Below, in pieces: positions 1 through 8,424 of a stretch of DNA of 64,000 nucleotides. The notes beneath the pieces are model-generated. The model searched no databases and had not been told where the DNA came from. It saw nothing but the letters and a program-made list of their open reading frames with translations. The translations under genes and the position numbers were made by a program. This stretch comes from Alphaproteobacteria bacterium (GTDB taxonomy: Bacteria; Pseudomonadota; Alphaproteobacteria; Caulobacterales; Aquidulcibacteraceae), in the NCBI GenBank assembly GCA_027485915.1, contig JAIXQA010000043.1:1-64000 (forward strand), read 5' to 3'. The first letter of the stretch is position 1; every line of letters starts with the position of its first letter.

Positions 1-624
1 ATGAACAGACGTCACCTACTTCTAGCAGGACTTGTTGGACTGATGCCGGGCTTTGCCCAAGCGCAGGCCTTATCGGGTGCCCAGCGCACCGCTACGATTG
101 CCGCACTGACCCAGTCGATCAATGCGATCACGCGCATTCAGGGTCGGTTCTTGCAGACCAATCCCGATGGCAGCACGGTCGGTGGACGGTTCTGGTTGCA
201 GCGGCCTGGCAAAGTACGGTTTGAATATGACGCGCCTTCGCCACTCTTGCTGATTTCCGATGGGGCCACCGTTAGTTTGCAGGACCGGCGCTTGCGCACA
301 ACCGACCGTTATCCCCTTCGCAAGACACCCCTCTATTTCTTGCTCAAAGCCAATGTGAGCTTGGAAAAGGACGTGCTGGTAACAGGGGTGGAAAAGCGCG
401 GCGGCATGACCATCATGGCAGTACGCGACAAGGCCCGTCAGGCAGACGGCGAATTGACCATCATTTATGACGACACCGCCAAGCAATTGCGCGAATGGGC
501 GATTGCCGACCGTCAAGGCCGCGTCACACGCGTGCGCTTGGTTGAAGCTTCAACCGGGGCTGCGATCAATCAGAGCCTGTTTGCCACCCCGGGCCCCACC
601 CGAAAGTACGATCCGAAGAACTAA
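1..624 (+). CDS. lolA: Outer-membrane lipoprotein carrier protein LolA
   Basis: Periplasmic chaperone that takes lipoproteins released by the LolCDE transporter and carries them to the outer membrane. The 207-residue product starts with a Sec-type signal peptide (basic start, hydrophobic stretch, Ala-x-Ala site near residue 22). It continues with the LolA pattern: an early segment about forming a coat for lipid (GRFLQTNPDGS), then GRFWLQRPGKVRFEY and a YDAPSPLLLISDG strand, typical of the half-barrel fold. Length matches the family. The ATG is the first base of the window, so upstream control sequences and any earlier start cannot be seen. No partner Lol genes are nearby. The following gap holds a possible RNA gene and a terminator-like hairpin. 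Confidence 0.88.
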   Translation: MNRRHLLLAGLVGLMPGFAQAQALSGAQRTATIAALTQSINAITRIQGRFLQTNPDGSTVGGRFWLQRPGKVRFEYDAPSPLLLISDGATVSLQDRRLRTTDRYPLRKTPLYFLLKANVSLEKDVLVTGVEKRGGMTIMAVRDKARQADGELTIIYDDTAKQLREWAIADRQGRVTRVRLVEASTGAAINQSLFATPGPTRKYDPKN

Positions 625-678
625 AGCTCGCGGAATTGTGACAATTGCGTCACACGCAACAATTAAATACTTTTAATC

Positions 679-707
679 TTGCTTTTGTTTTGGAATGTGT
701 CTATCTT
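679..707 (+). promoter_or_regulatory. Candidate promoter for the small RNA after lolA
   Basis: TTGCTT at 679-684, a 17-base spacer, then TATCTT at 702-707. The surrounding bases are AT-rich, unlike the GC-rich structured stretch that follows. A transcript would start near 714. This is a match to a general sigma-70 form only. Confidence 0.4.
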
Positions 708-713
708 GCAACT

Positions 714-857
714 CATGGATGCAGGTCATCCGGACTGGCGTCGTCCCCCCGCTTTCAGTCCGCGACTGCAGTCCGATCGCCGGATTTCTCCCCGGCGCAG
801 ACCCGGCGTGCCCTGCGCTGATCGTCTGAACGCCCGGCCTTCATGGTCGGGCGTTTG
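714..857 (+). ncRNA. Putative structured small RNA with C-rich loop
   Basis: No convincing reading frame exists in this GC-rich gap. It contains consecutive inverted repeats: GGACTG (732-737) with CAGTCC (756-761), whose loop carries six consecutive C at 745-750; CCGG...CCGG (780-795 region); GCGCAG (795-800) with CTGCGC (813-818); and AACGCCCG (829-836) with CGGGCGTT (848-855), which ends in a short T run. A plausible promoter lies just upstream. C-rich loops that can pair with Shine-Dalgarno sequences are common in alphaproteobacterial trans-acting sRNAs. I do not recognise a named family. The last hairpin may instead simply terminate the convergent genes on either side. Confidence 0.38.
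829..857 (+). terminator. Terminator-like hairpin between convergent genes
   Basis: Perfect 8-bp inverted repeat AACGCCCG/CGGGCGTT with an 11-base loop and only three T after it. It sits between lolA (plus) and the membrane gene ending at 873 (minus), so it could serve either strand, or close the candidate RNA at 714. Confidence 0.45.
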
Positions 858-872
858 ACGTTTCCGGACAGA

Positions 873-1556
873 CTAAAACGGCTTAACGGCTCCAAAGAAG
901 GCCGTCGTGGCAATCCCAATCCAATAGCAATAGGCAATCATTCGACCGCGCCCGATGGATATTTCCAACTGGGTTTGAGCCGCCTGATTCGGGCCTTCGG
1001 CAAGCAGGCGGAACAATGTCGTCCACTCACGCATGATAAAGCGCAGCCCCAGTCCAAACACCAGCATCAAGGCATAGGTGAACATTTTGGCGGGATACCA
1101 GTAAGAACCGGTCTCAATCGCCAAGGGGCCGTGCCCCAAAAATGCGAGACTCGACACCGCGAATAAGGCCGGGATGAGGACAAAGCGAACTTTCTCGTCG
1201 AGCTTAGTGAGGGCAATGCCTGCATCAGTCTCACGCTTGAAAAAAGCTGCCCAACAAAGTGCTAGCCAAGATAGCGCCAGAACCCACATGGCGGCCAAGC
1301 CCATCCCATCTAAAAAGGGCACAAAGCCATAAAGATGGCCCATGTGGAGGCCGAGCGGCAGCAACAGAATAATGCCCGTCCGCGCTAAAATATCGATCCG
1401 ATAGGCGGTCTCCATATGACGACGACGTTCGTCTAAACTGAGGTCACGATTGGTCACATGATAGGAGGTTTGAAACACGCCCCACTCGCCACCCAACCAA
1501 TAGACCATGGCCAGTATATGCAGCCAGCGGACGACATCCACTTCATTGATGACCAT
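873..1556 (-). CDS. Polytopic membrane protein, unrecognised
   Basis: A 227-residue protein with about five to six hydrophobic segments (around residues 8-22, 58-78, 88-106, 124-142, 155-170 and the C terminus). The first segment reads VVRWLHILAMVYWLGG, a pattern seen in CopD/DUF2269-like membrane proteins where a conserved His lies in helix 1. I cannot assign it to a family with certainty. A good ribosome binding site (GGGGGA) stands 5 bases before the ATG. A 13-base element at 1597-1609 upstream is repeated before the DUF1330 gene at 3620, which suggests shared control with the next cluster. Function unknown; heme or small-molecule binding in the membrane is only a guess. Confidence 0.7.
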   Translation of the reverse strand: MVINEVDVVRWLHILAMVYWLGGEWGVFQTSYHVTNRDLSLDERRRHMETAYRIDILARTGIILLLPLGLHMGHLYGFVPFLDGMGLAAMWVLALSWLALCWAAFFKRETDAGIALTKLDEKVRFVLIPALFAVSSLAFLGHGPLAIETGSYWYPAKMFTYALMLVFGLGLRFIMREWTTLFRLLAEGPNQAAQTQLEISIGRGRMIAYCYWIGIATTAFFGAVKPF

Positions 1557-1596
1557 GCTTTCCCCCAGCCTACCAAGACCGCTTCCGCATTAGCTT

Positions 1597-1609
1597 AAAA
1601 GATATATCC
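1597..1609 (-). promoter_or_regulatory. Copy 1 of a 13-base palindromic element
   Basis: Read on the minus strand the sequence is GGATATATCTTTT, with a palindromic core GATATATC. It lies about 41 bases before the start of the minus-strand membrane gene (1556). The identical 13-mer occurs at 3563-3575, about 45 bases before a plus-strand gene, in the same orientation relative to the downstream gene. Candidate operator. Confidence 0.4.
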
Positions 1610-1644
1610 TTTCGCACAAGTGACAAAAGCGCGCACCCGCGCCG

Positions 1645-2649
1645 CTATTCAGGCGAGACACCGACCACGGCCTTGCCAATGTTTTGGCCCTGCATCAGGC
1701 GCTCGAACAAGGCCGGGGCATGTTCTAACCCAGTCACACGGTCCTCTTGATAACATAAGCTTCCTTCGGCAATCCACGCGCTCGCCTCGCCCACAAAAGC
1801 GTCCCAAAGGGGATAAAAATCATAGACGACAAGGCCCATAACCTGCGCCCGTTTGCCGACAACCAGGCCCGCATTCAGGCCCGGTGGGGGTTGATCAGCA
1901 TGATATTGGTCGACGAGCCCGCAGAGGACCATCCGCCCATAAAGCGCCAAGCGCATGAGGGCTTTAGACGCCATGTCGGTGGAGACATTTTCGAAATAGA
2001 CAGTTGGCGGCTCCGGTAAGGCGTTCGACAAAGCCTGCTCCCAGCCATCTTGTTTATAGTCGATACAGGCGTCAAAGCCGTAGGTCTCTGTCACCAACGC
2101 GCATTTCTGTGCCCCGCCCGCAATGCCGACAACACGCTTTGCCCCTCTGATGCGGGCGATCTGGCCCACCGTACCGCCGACTGGGCCTGCCGCGGCATCG
2201 ACCAGCACGACATCACCTGGGCCTACTTTCGCCAATTGGGTCATGCCAGCCCAAGCCGTCAGGCCCGGCATGCCCAGAACACCCGCATGGGCCGCCAGAG
2301 GTGCCGTCTTCGGGTTGAGCAATCGGAAACTGCCGGGGCCAAGATCGGCCATTTCTCGCCAGCCCACTTCCATGGCATGCACCCAATCGCCCACCTGAAT
2401 GCCGGAGGCCTTGCTTTCCAAGACCTGACAGACCGCAGCGCCTGGAATGGCGTCCGCGCGCGGCTCCGGGGCAGGTTCGCCCATATGTTTGCCGCGCAAG
2501 CGCGAGCCGACATAAGGGTCAAGCGAGAGATGGACGACCCGCACCAAAACCCCACCTTCCGGGCAGGAAGGCGCATCGACCTCTACCAAGGCAAAGTCAT
2601 CCGCACACGGGCGTGCAACCAGCGCATGCTTCAAGACGACCTGCTTCAT
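1645..2649 (-). CDS. NADP-dependent MDR-family oxidoreductase (CurA/PTGR-like)
   Basis: A 334-residue medium-chain dehydrogenase/reductase of the zinc-free alkenal/one reductase or leukotriene B4 dehydrogenase type, which reduces activated C=C bonds with NADPH. Evidence is the N-terminal GroES-like part (VVHLSLDPYVGSRLRGK, the usual LSLDPYMR-type motif) and a Rossmann part with the nucleotide loop DAAAGPVGGTVGQIARIRGAKRVVGIAG near residues 150-178. The signature VYFENVSTDM corresponds to the family's YFDNVGG motif. No zinc-ligand set is visible. The start overlaps the stop of the upstream VOC gene by 4 bases (ATGA), so the two are translationally coupled. Substrate unknown. Confidence 0.82.
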   Translation of the reverse strand: MKQVVLKHALVARPCADDFALVEVDAPSCPEGGVLVRVVHLSLDPYVGSRLRGKHMGEPAPEPRADAIPGAAVCQVLESKASGIQVGDWVHAMEVGWREMADLGPGSFRLLNPKTAPLAAHAGVLGMPGLTAWAGMTQLAKVGPGDVVLVDAAAGPVGGTVGQIARIRGAKRVVGIAGGAQKCALVTETYGFDACIDYKQDGWEQALSNALPEPPTVYFENVSTDMASKALMRLALYGRMVLCGLVDQYHADQPPPGLNAGLVVGKRAQVMGLVVYDFYPLWDAFVGEASAWIAEGSLCYQEDRVTGLEHAPALFERLMQGQNIGKAVVGVSPE

Positions 2650-3539
2650 AGCTCCACCAATTCAAACAAAATGCCGTCTGGGCCCCGCATCGTGGCCGCG
2701 CGCTTGCCTTGATAAATCTCACCCTGATGCACCGTCGGCGGCGTAATCAGCCATTTGGCGTGCTCGCGGACGCGCTCGCGGAAGTCTGGCAACACAATGG
2801 TAGACAGGCTTACCCCCTGCGGCAGGCGGCCTTTCCAGCCGGGACGAGGCCCAGCGGCAGGTGGCAATTGGTCAAACTCAAAGAAGACATCGCGGGCATG
2901 GGTTAAGGTTGCAATGGTGAATTTTTCTTCAAACGGCACGCCAAAGGCATTCGCGAGCATGGTGTAGACAATGTCCATATCGCGACCAAAGCTGAGGCCA
3001 AGCACATGTTGGCACCAGTTCAGAGCGCCTTGAAGGTCTGACACCGCACAAACATGGATGAATTGGCGGTCAATCAAACTGGTGGCACGCGGCAGATCAT
3101 ACATGGGCAGATCGTCGCGAATTTGCGTGAGATACACGATCTCATCATCCGGGCCTTGAACTTGCATCGGATAGATGGCCGGCATGCCGTCTAACTCTCG
3201 CGGCGGACCAATGATTCTAAACGGGCTTTGCAGCATCCGCTCATTCACTTTCAAGACGTCATCGACGCAAATTTCAATCGCCGCCCAGCCATAGGTCTTC
3301 AGCGCCTCATAGTCGGGATGGGGCTCGTCCTCGATCAGCCGCAGATAAATTTCAGCCCCGCTTTCAGGCTGCATCACCACATAGGGCAGGCCTGCACTTT
3401 CGGGGGCACCCCACGAACAAGCGAGGTCACGAGCCAAAACGCCACTCTCCACCGTGCGATAAAACAGCCAGTCGCGGTACAAGGCCTCTGACCGACTGAG
3501 GTCACGGACGTTTAATGTCGCAGCGCGCAAAAGTTTCAC
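2646..3539 (-). CDS. Two-domain VOC (glyoxalase/dioxygenase-fold) protein
   Basis: About 297 residues with two vicinal-oxygen-chelate halves: the first begins KLLRAATLNVRDLSRSEALYRDWL, the second RQFIHVCAVSDLQGALNWCQHVLGL near residue 155. Both show the beta-alpha-beta-beta-beta order, and an acidic C-terminal residue (GPDGILFELVEL) sits where the metal-binding Glu of the family is found. A longer frame extends upstream, but I chose the GTG at 3539 because AGGGAGGA lies 5 bases before it. It forms a coupled pair with the MDR reductase. Family members include glyoxalases, extradiol dioxygenases and methylmalonyl-CoA epimerases; the reaction here cannot be deduced. Confidence 0.78.
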   Translation of the reverse strand: MKLLRAATLNVRDLSRSEALYRDWLFYRTVESGVLARDLACSWGAPESAGLPYVVMQPESGAEIYLRLIEDEPHPDYEALKTYGWAAIEICVDDVLKVNERMLQSPFRIIGPPRELDGMPAIYPMQVQGPDDEIVYLTQIRDDLPMYDLPRATSLIDRQFIHVCAVSDLQGALNWCQHVLGLSFGRDMDIVYTMLANAFGVPFEEKFTIATLTHARDVFFEFDQLPPAAGPRPGWKGRLPQGVSLSTIVLPDFRERVREHAKWLITPPTVHQGEIYQGKRAATMRGPDGILFELVEL

Positions 3540-3562
3540 TTGCTTCCTCCCTATAAAGCAAT

Positions 3563-3575
3563 GGATATATCTTTT
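3563..3575 (+). promoter_or_regulatory. Copy 2 of a 13-base palindromic element
   Basis: GGATATATCTTTT in the 80-base gap between the divergent VOC and DUF1330 genes. It is identical to the element at 1597-1609 (opposite strand) and has partial symmetry beyond the core (GCAA before, TTGC after). It may act on one or both of the divergent promoters. Confidence 0.4.
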
Positions 3576-3619
3576 GCGGAAATTATGGAAGCCAGCCAAC
3601 CAAGAGTCGAGGACGGACT

Positions 3620-3913
3620 ATGCCAGCCTATATGATCGTCACCGTGCGGGTTCATGATCGCGAGCGGTTTCTCGAAGCCTATGGCAAGCCAACGGCAGCC
3701 TTGATTGCGCAGTTTGGCGGCAAATATATCGTCCGCGCGCCGGGCTGTGAAAGCTTTGAAGGCCCGCGTGGTAATGGCCTATCGGTTGTTGTGTCTGAGT
3801 GGCCGAACAAAGCTGCCATTGAAGCCTTTTGGAATAGCCCCGAGTACCAGCCCCTAAAAGCCGCGCGCCAGGCCATTTCAGAAGCCGATGTGCAAGTGGT
3901 GGAAGTGGCCTAA
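3620..3913 (+). CDS. DUF1330 family protein
   Basis: A 97-residue protein that matches the DUF1330 pattern throughout: MPAYMIVTVRVHDRERFLEAY at the start, then GGKYIVRAPGCESFEGP and a conserved WNSPEYQPLKAARQ near the end. The fold is a ferredoxin-like dimeric alpha/beta barrel (the ABM superfamily); small monooxygenase-like or stress roles have been proposed, but no activity is settled. It is transcribed away from the VOC/MDR pair. Its TAA overlaps the next ATG by one base (TAATG), so it is coupled to the exported protein that follows. Confidence 0.85.
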   Translation: MPAYMIVTVRVHDRERFLEAYGKPTAALIAQFGGKYIVRAPGCESFEGPRGNGLSVVVSEWPNKAAIEAFWNSPEYQPLKAARQAISEADVQVVEVA

Positions 3914-4704
3914 TGCGCGCGCTCGTCACATTCAGTTTGGCACTGGCCTTGGCCGGATCGGCTTGGGCGAAAAGCTTACCCCCGCCGGATCCTGATCAGC
4001 CCTTGATTGGCGCGCGGATGGAGAACCCCACTTTGAGTGCTCGCGTCATCGTTGAGCGCGCAACGGCCCATGCTGGCGGAGAAAGTTGGCGACGGCCGAT
4101 GACCTTGTATTTGGAAGGCTATGGCACCTTCTATGCCCCAGACGGCACACCCTTGATTCATGAGAGCCACAAAATGTGGCGCATCTATCCAGAGTTCAAA
4201 CCCCAAGCCCATAATGCCGATGGGAAAGTGCGGATCGAGAGCCGTCGGGCGGGCAAGATCGTGACCTTCCTAGCCTTTGATGGCGCGCGGACCTATGGCC
4301 CCGACGGGGTTTTGCCGCCTTCAGCGGCCGATAAACAATGGGCTGAGAATTTCGGCTTTGGCGTCATCCGCTTTGCCTTGGACCAAGGCTTTACCCTTGC
4401 CCGCCAGCCCGATGATCTCGTTGACGGCCAGCCGGTCTACCGGATTGAAGTCACAGACCCAACAGGGGCCAAGACCTTGTTTGGCATATCAAGGGCAGAT
4501 TACGCCATCCTGTCGGTTGGCTTTGCCACGCCGCGCGGCTGGCATGAGCGCATCTACTCCAACTTTTACACAAAGCCCGGCCTGTCGTGGGTCCAGCCCG
4601 GCCGCATCCGCCTCTATTATAATGGGGTGAAACAGAACGAAATCGTCTGGCGCGACTTCAAACTCAATGAGCCGATGGCGGATGGTCTTTTCACCGGACC
4701 ATGA
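3913..4704 (+). CDS. Exported protein of unknown function
   Basis: A 263-residue protein with a clear signal peptide (MRALVTFSLALALAGSAWA, cleavage after residue 19). The mature part is rich in short beta-strand patterns (IRLYYNGVKQNEIVWRDFKLN near the C terminus, VYRIEVTDPTGAKTLFGIS near residue 175), similar in feel to LolA/LolB-like half barrels that bind hydrophobic ligands. I do not recognise the family. It is translationally coupled to the DUF1330 gene and followed 36 bases later by the acylase gene, so the three probably form one operon. A periplasmic binding or lipid-handling role is an inference only. Confidence 0.68.
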   Translation: MRALVTFSLALALAGSAWAKSLPPPDPDQPLIGARMENPTLSARVIVERATAHAGGESWRRPMTLYLEGYGTFYAPDGTPLIHESHKMWRIYPEFKPQAHNADGKVRIESRRAGKIVTFLAFDGARTYGPDGVLPPSAADKQWAENFGFGVIRFALDQGFTLARQPDDLVDGQPVYRIEVTDPTGAKTLFGISRADYAILSVGFATPRGWHERIYSNFYTKPGLSWVQPGRIRLYYNGVKQNEIVWRDFKLNEPMADGLFTGP

Positions 4705-4740
4705 TTAGGCTGCCCGCTTAACCGAAACGGAGAGCGTGCC

Positions 4741-7059
4741 ATGAAACCTTGGATGATGCCGCCAATCCTTTTGACCTTTATCGTGGCTGGACAAGTCCAA
4801 GCGCAGAGCTTGCCGCCCAGCGTCACGCAAGAAGCCCGCAATTTGCCGGGCCTTTCCCAAGCAGGCGAGATCATTATTGATCGGGCTGGCATTCCTCATA
4901 TTTATGCGGCCAATGCGCGCGATGGCTTCTTCCTGCAGGGCTATGCCGTGGCGCGCGACCGGCTGTGGCAGATTGATTTGTGGCGCAAGCGTGGCCTCGG
5001 CCGCCTCGCTGCCAGCTTTGGTCCAAGCTATGTGGAACAAGACCGCGCGGCACGCCTCCTCCTCTATCGCGGCGATATGGCCGCCGAATGGAAAGCCTAT
5101 CCGGCTGAGGCCAAGGATTGGACCGAAGGCTTTGTCGCCGGCATCAATGCCTACATCGACGAGACCGAGCGCGGACAGCAAAGGCTGCCTATCGAGTTTA
5201 CGGCAACCGGTACAAGACCAGAGCGCTGGCTGGCCGATGATGTGGTCCGCATTCGCTCCAATGCTTTGGCCTCAAACCTCACCTCAGAAGTGGCCCGTGC
5301 CCGTGCGCTGTGCGGCGGGGATGTGAAGCTAGAGCCTTTGCGGCGCAGGCTAGAACCCGCCACAGACGTCAAAATCCCGCAAGGCCTCGATCCATGCGAT
5401 ATCCCACAAAACGTCCTTGATACCTTCACCCTTGGGACCAGTGAGGTGAAATTTGACGGCAAAGTCTTGGTGATGGCGCACCAAGACCCCGACAGCCAAG
5501 AGGGCTCCAATAACTGGGCGATAGGCCCAGAACGCAGCACAACCGGTCGGCCAATTCTCGCCAATGACCCCCATCGCGCGCAGTCCATACCCAATTTGAG
5601 ATATCTTTCCCACATTGATACGCCCGACCTAAAACTAGCGGGTGCGGGCGAGCCGGCATTACCCGGCATTAGCTTTGGCCATAATGGCGAAATTGCTTGG
5701 GCCATAACAATCTTTGCGATTGATCAGCAGGATCTCGTTGTCAACGACGCAAAAGTCGCTTTGACGGAGGTCCGCGAAACCATCGAGGTTAAGGGTCAAG
5801 CGCCACAAGAAGCCGTTCTGAAGTTTAGCCCCGATGGGCCGATCCTGCATGAAGACCATGCGACCAAACGCAGTTTTGCGCTTCGTACGACATGGAGCCA
5901 ACCCGGGGGCTCGGCCTATTTCAATGCGACTTGGGCCTTCAAAGCTAAGTCTTGGGACGAGTTTTTGGTGGCGCGGAATCGGTGGGGCGCACCGCCCCTA
6001 AACTTGCTTTTTGCTGACAAGAAAGGCGACATTGGCTGGGCCCCGGGCGGTTTTGTGCCCAAGCGCAAGGCGGGCGACGGCCTGTTGCCTGTGCCTGCTG
6101 GCGATCCATACAGTTGGGCTGGGTTGCTCGACCCCAAGCTCATGCCCATCCAGCACAATCCGAAAGAGGGCTTTATTGCGACGGCCAATGAGATGAATGT
6201 GCCCGCAGGCTATCCCCATTTCCTCGCCTTGGAATGGACCGACTCTAGCCGAGCGACCCGCATTCATGAAGTGATCCGGTCCAAACCCAAATTTAGCCTC
6301 ACCGACGCTATGGCTTTGCAAAATGATGTCACCTCCCCCTTTGCGCGCCGAACGGTGGCGCTCCTCAAGGATTTGAAAGGACGAAGCCCGGCTGAAGTCT
6401 CTGCCCTGTCGCTCTTGGCTGGGTGGGATGGCTCTATGGGGGCGGACTCTGCCCGTGCGTCCTTGTTTGAGATTTGGGCAGGTCGCTTTTTGGGCGAGAG
6501 TGCGGTGAAGCATTTGGTCCCCGAAGCGGCCCGTGCCAATTTTGGTCGCCCGCCCGCGACGTCAGTCATCCCAGCGCTAGAAGATGGCGCACTCCTGGGC
6601 GCAAACCCCGCCCAAAAGCGCAGCGATATTCTCCTCGACTCGCTCGGCCTTGCTTGGGCGGAAGCTGAGCGTCGGATGGGGGCAGATGCACGCCAATGGC
6701 GCTGGGGCAGTTTGCATGTCGCCGATTTTAAGCCAGCCTTGCCCATCCCCGGCCGCGATGCTGAGCGCCGTGTAGGTCCCTTCCGCATCGGCGGCAGTGG
6801 CACAAGCCCAAATGCGACAAGCTGGACGGGCGACTATAAGTTTGCCTCTGGCCCGTCGGTGCGTTTGGTGATGGATGTGGGCGCCTGGGACAATAGCGTG
6901 GTCATCAATAATCCCGGCCAATCGGGCGACTCCACCAGCCCGCATTATCGCGACCTGTTCCCGCTCTGGGCAAGTGGCCGCTATGTACCCTTTGTTTGGA
7001 CCCGCGCCCGGGTGTTGCAAGAGGCAGAGCACGTTATCAAAGTTGCACCGGGGCAGTAG
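4741..7059 (+). CDS. Penicillin-acylase family Ntn hydrolase
   Basis: A 772-residue precursor of a periplasmic N-terminal-nucleophile amidohydrolase. It has a signal peptide (about residues 1-22) and an alpha-chain segment with the family motif GYAVARDRLWQIDLWRKRGLG (67-87). The autocleavage site is EGSNNWAIGP, with Gly255 followed by nucleophile Ser256, and FGHNGEIAWAIT supplies the usual oxyanion region. The family hydrolyses amides such as penicillins, acyl-homoserine lactones and cyclic lipopeptides; the size fits AHL/aculeacin-type acylases as well as penicillin G acylases, so substrate is open. It probably shares a transcript with the DUF1330 and exported-protein genes upstream. Confidence 0.87.
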   Translation: MKPWMMPPILLTFIVAGQVQAQSLPPSVTQEARNLPGLSQAGEIIIDRAGIPHIYAANARDGFFLQGYAVARDRLWQIDLWRKRGLGRLAASFGPSYVEQDRAARLLLYRGDMAAEWKAYPAEAKDWTEGFVAGINAYIDETERGQQRLPIEFTATGTRPERWLADDVVRIRSNALASNLTSEVARARALCGGDVKLEPLRRRLEPATDVKIPQGLDPCDIPQNVLDTFTLGTSEVKFDGKVLVMAHQDPDSQEGSNNWAIGPERSTTGRPILANDPHRAQSIPNLRYLSHIDTPDLKLAGAGEPALPGISFGHNGEIAWAITIFAIDQQDLVVNDAKVALTEVRETIEVKGQAPQEAVLKFSPDGPILHEDHATKRSFALRTTWSQPGGSAYFNATWAFKAKSWDEFLVARNRWGAPPLNLLFADKKGDIGWAPGGFVPKRKAGDGLLPVPAGDPYSWAGLLDPKLMPIQHNPKEGFIATANEMNVPAGYPHFLALEWTDSSRATRIHEVIRSKPKFSLTDAMALQNDVTSPFARRTVALLKDLKGRSPAEVSALSLLAGWDGSMGADSARASLFEIWAGRFLGESAVKHLVPEAARANFGRPPATSVIPALEDGALLGANPAQKRSDILLDSLGLAWAEAERRMGADARQWRWGSLHVADFKPALPIPGRDAERRVGPFRIGGSGTSPNATSWTGDYKFASGPSVRLVMDVGAWDNSVVINNPGQSGDSTSPHYRDLFPLWASGRYVPFVWTRARVLQEAEHVIKVAPGQ

Positions 7060-7090
7060 CGGCACGCCACAAACAGGGCCGCCCCTTCCC

Positions 7091-7378
7091 CTACAAATTC
7101 CCAACAACTACGCGGAACGGATGGATGGTGTGGGACTTAAACACGCCGGCGAGCGCATAGGGGTCGTTGGCGGCAAAAGCTTCGACCGCGGCTTGATCGG
7201 CGACATCCAAGATAAAGTGCGAGCCGATCGGCCCACCGTCTGGGGCACTTAGAACAGGGCCAGCCAGTTTCACCGCAGCACCAAAGGTGCCGACATAATC
7301 CAGATGAGCCGGGCGGGTAGCCAAGCGCTGATCTAACGCGCCATCATGATCCAAGCAGGTCAAGAGAAATAAGGTCAT
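7091..7378 (-). CDS. YciI-like protein
   Basis: A 95-residue protein of the YciI/YCII superfamily, a ferredoxin-like fold related to muconolactone isomerase. Visible signatures are RPAHLDYVGTFG near residue 22, with the conserved His of the family, and SHFILDVADQAAVEAFAANDPYALAGVF, in which the DPY/F-AGVF motif is diagnostic. Its ATG overlaps the gpsA stop by one base (TAATG), so it is the second gene of a gpsA-yciI operon, an arrangement common in alphaproteobacteria. The reaction is not known. Confidence 0.82.
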   Translation of the reverse strand: MTLFLLTCLDHDGALDQRLATRPAHLDYVGTFGAAVKLAGPVLSAPDGGPIGSHFILDVADQAAVEAFAANDPYALAGVFKSHTIHPFRVVVGNL

Positions 7379-8370
7379 TAGTCTGCCTCCACCTTGAATG
7401 GCCGCGAAAGTAGTTTGCCAATGGCCTGTGCCACATCCACCTGTCCAGCCAAGATGGCAGCGACGGCTTCACAAATTGGCATGGCCACGCCTTTGCTGGC
7501 GGCAAGTTCTAAGAGGGCTGGGGCAGTTGAGGCCCCTTCGGCGATGCTGCGCTTACCCGCTGTGGCTTCTTGAAAGCTCTGTCCTTGGCCCAAGGCATAG
7601 CCCAGAGCGAAGTTGCGGGAGGTGGCGCTCGAGCAGGTCAAAACCAAATCACCCAAGCCGCAGAGGCCGGCCAACGTGCGCGCGTCGGCTCCCATGGCAA
7701 CGCCAAGCCGGGTCATTTCTGCGAATCCGCGTGTAATCAGCGCGGCGCGTGCACTTTCGCCCAAGCCACGGCCCTCGGCCATGCCACATGCAATCGCCAG
7801 CACATTTTTCACCGCGCCGCCAATTTCAGCCCCGACTAAGTCGGTTGCTAGATAAGGCCTAAAGGTCGCAATGCCGATTAGATCGACCAAGCGCGCACCA
7901 ATCGTCGGGTCGCTACAGGCCAAAGTGACCGCCGTTGGTAAACCAATTGCGACGTCCTTAGCGAAGCTCGGCCCGGATAAAACAGCGCCGACACAGTCCG
8001 GCAACACTTCGGCCAGCACATCGGTCATGAGTTTTTGGCTGCCCTGCTCAATGCCCTTGGAGCATAAAACAACAGGTGTGCCTGCGCGCACATGGGGGGC
8101 GAGTGCACTTAAGGTCTGTCGCATGAATTGGGCTGGCACCACCGCTAAAATGGCATCAGCGGAGGCTAAGTCCGGCAAGTGCCCCGTGGCCCGAATATGA
8201 GGCGACAACTTAACCTGCGGCAAGAACAGGCTATTTTCGCCAGACCTTGCAATGCTGTCCAGAACTTCAGGCTCTAGCGCCCATAGACAGACGTCATGTC
8301 CAGCGGTTGCGGCCACTTGCGCCAAAGCGGTGCCCCAAGCGCCGGCCCCTAGGATGCCAATCTCTGCCAT
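7378..8370 (-). CDS. gpsA: NAD(P)-dependent glycerol-3-phosphate dehydrogenase
   Basis: Reduces dihydroxyacetone phosphate to sn-glycerol-3-phosphate, the backbone of phospholipids. The 330-residue product begins with the nucleotide-binding loop [14 protein letters not shown] and contains [20 protein letters not shown] (the family's GPSFA motif) and the C-terminal catalytic region [16 protein letters not shown] with its conserved Lys. Length is normal. The frame is open 14 codons further upstream, but homologues begin directly at the Rossmann strand, so I set the start at 8370. It is divergent from the TetR gene at 8472 and coupled to the yciI-like gene. The shared 101-base control region holds the TetR operator candidate. 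Confidence 0.93.
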   Translation of the reverse strand: MAEIGILGAGAWGTALAQVAATAGHDVCLWALEPEVLDSIARSGENSLFLPQVKLSPHIRATGHLPDLASADAILAVVPAQFMRQTLSALAPHVRAGTPVVLCSKGIEQGSQKLMTDVLAEVLPDCVGAVLSGPSFAKDVAIGLPTAVTLACSDPTIGARLVDLIGIATFRPYLATDLVGAEIGGAVKNVLAIACGMAEGRGLGESARAALITRGFAEMTRLGVAMGADARTLAGLCGLGDLVLTCSSATSRNFALGYALGQGQSFQEATAGKRSIAEGASTAPALLELAASKGVAMPICEAVAAILAGQVDVAQAIGKLLSRPFKVEAD

Positions 8371-8424
8371 TTTGTGCCTGTTTTCCCCGTGTAAATTTGA
8401 CGCAGCCGTCAAGTTTATAAAAAC

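Noticed and set aside
5151-5705. Long minus-strand open frame inside the acylase gene
   Set aside because: Antisense shadow; the plus-strand protein matches a known family over the same region.
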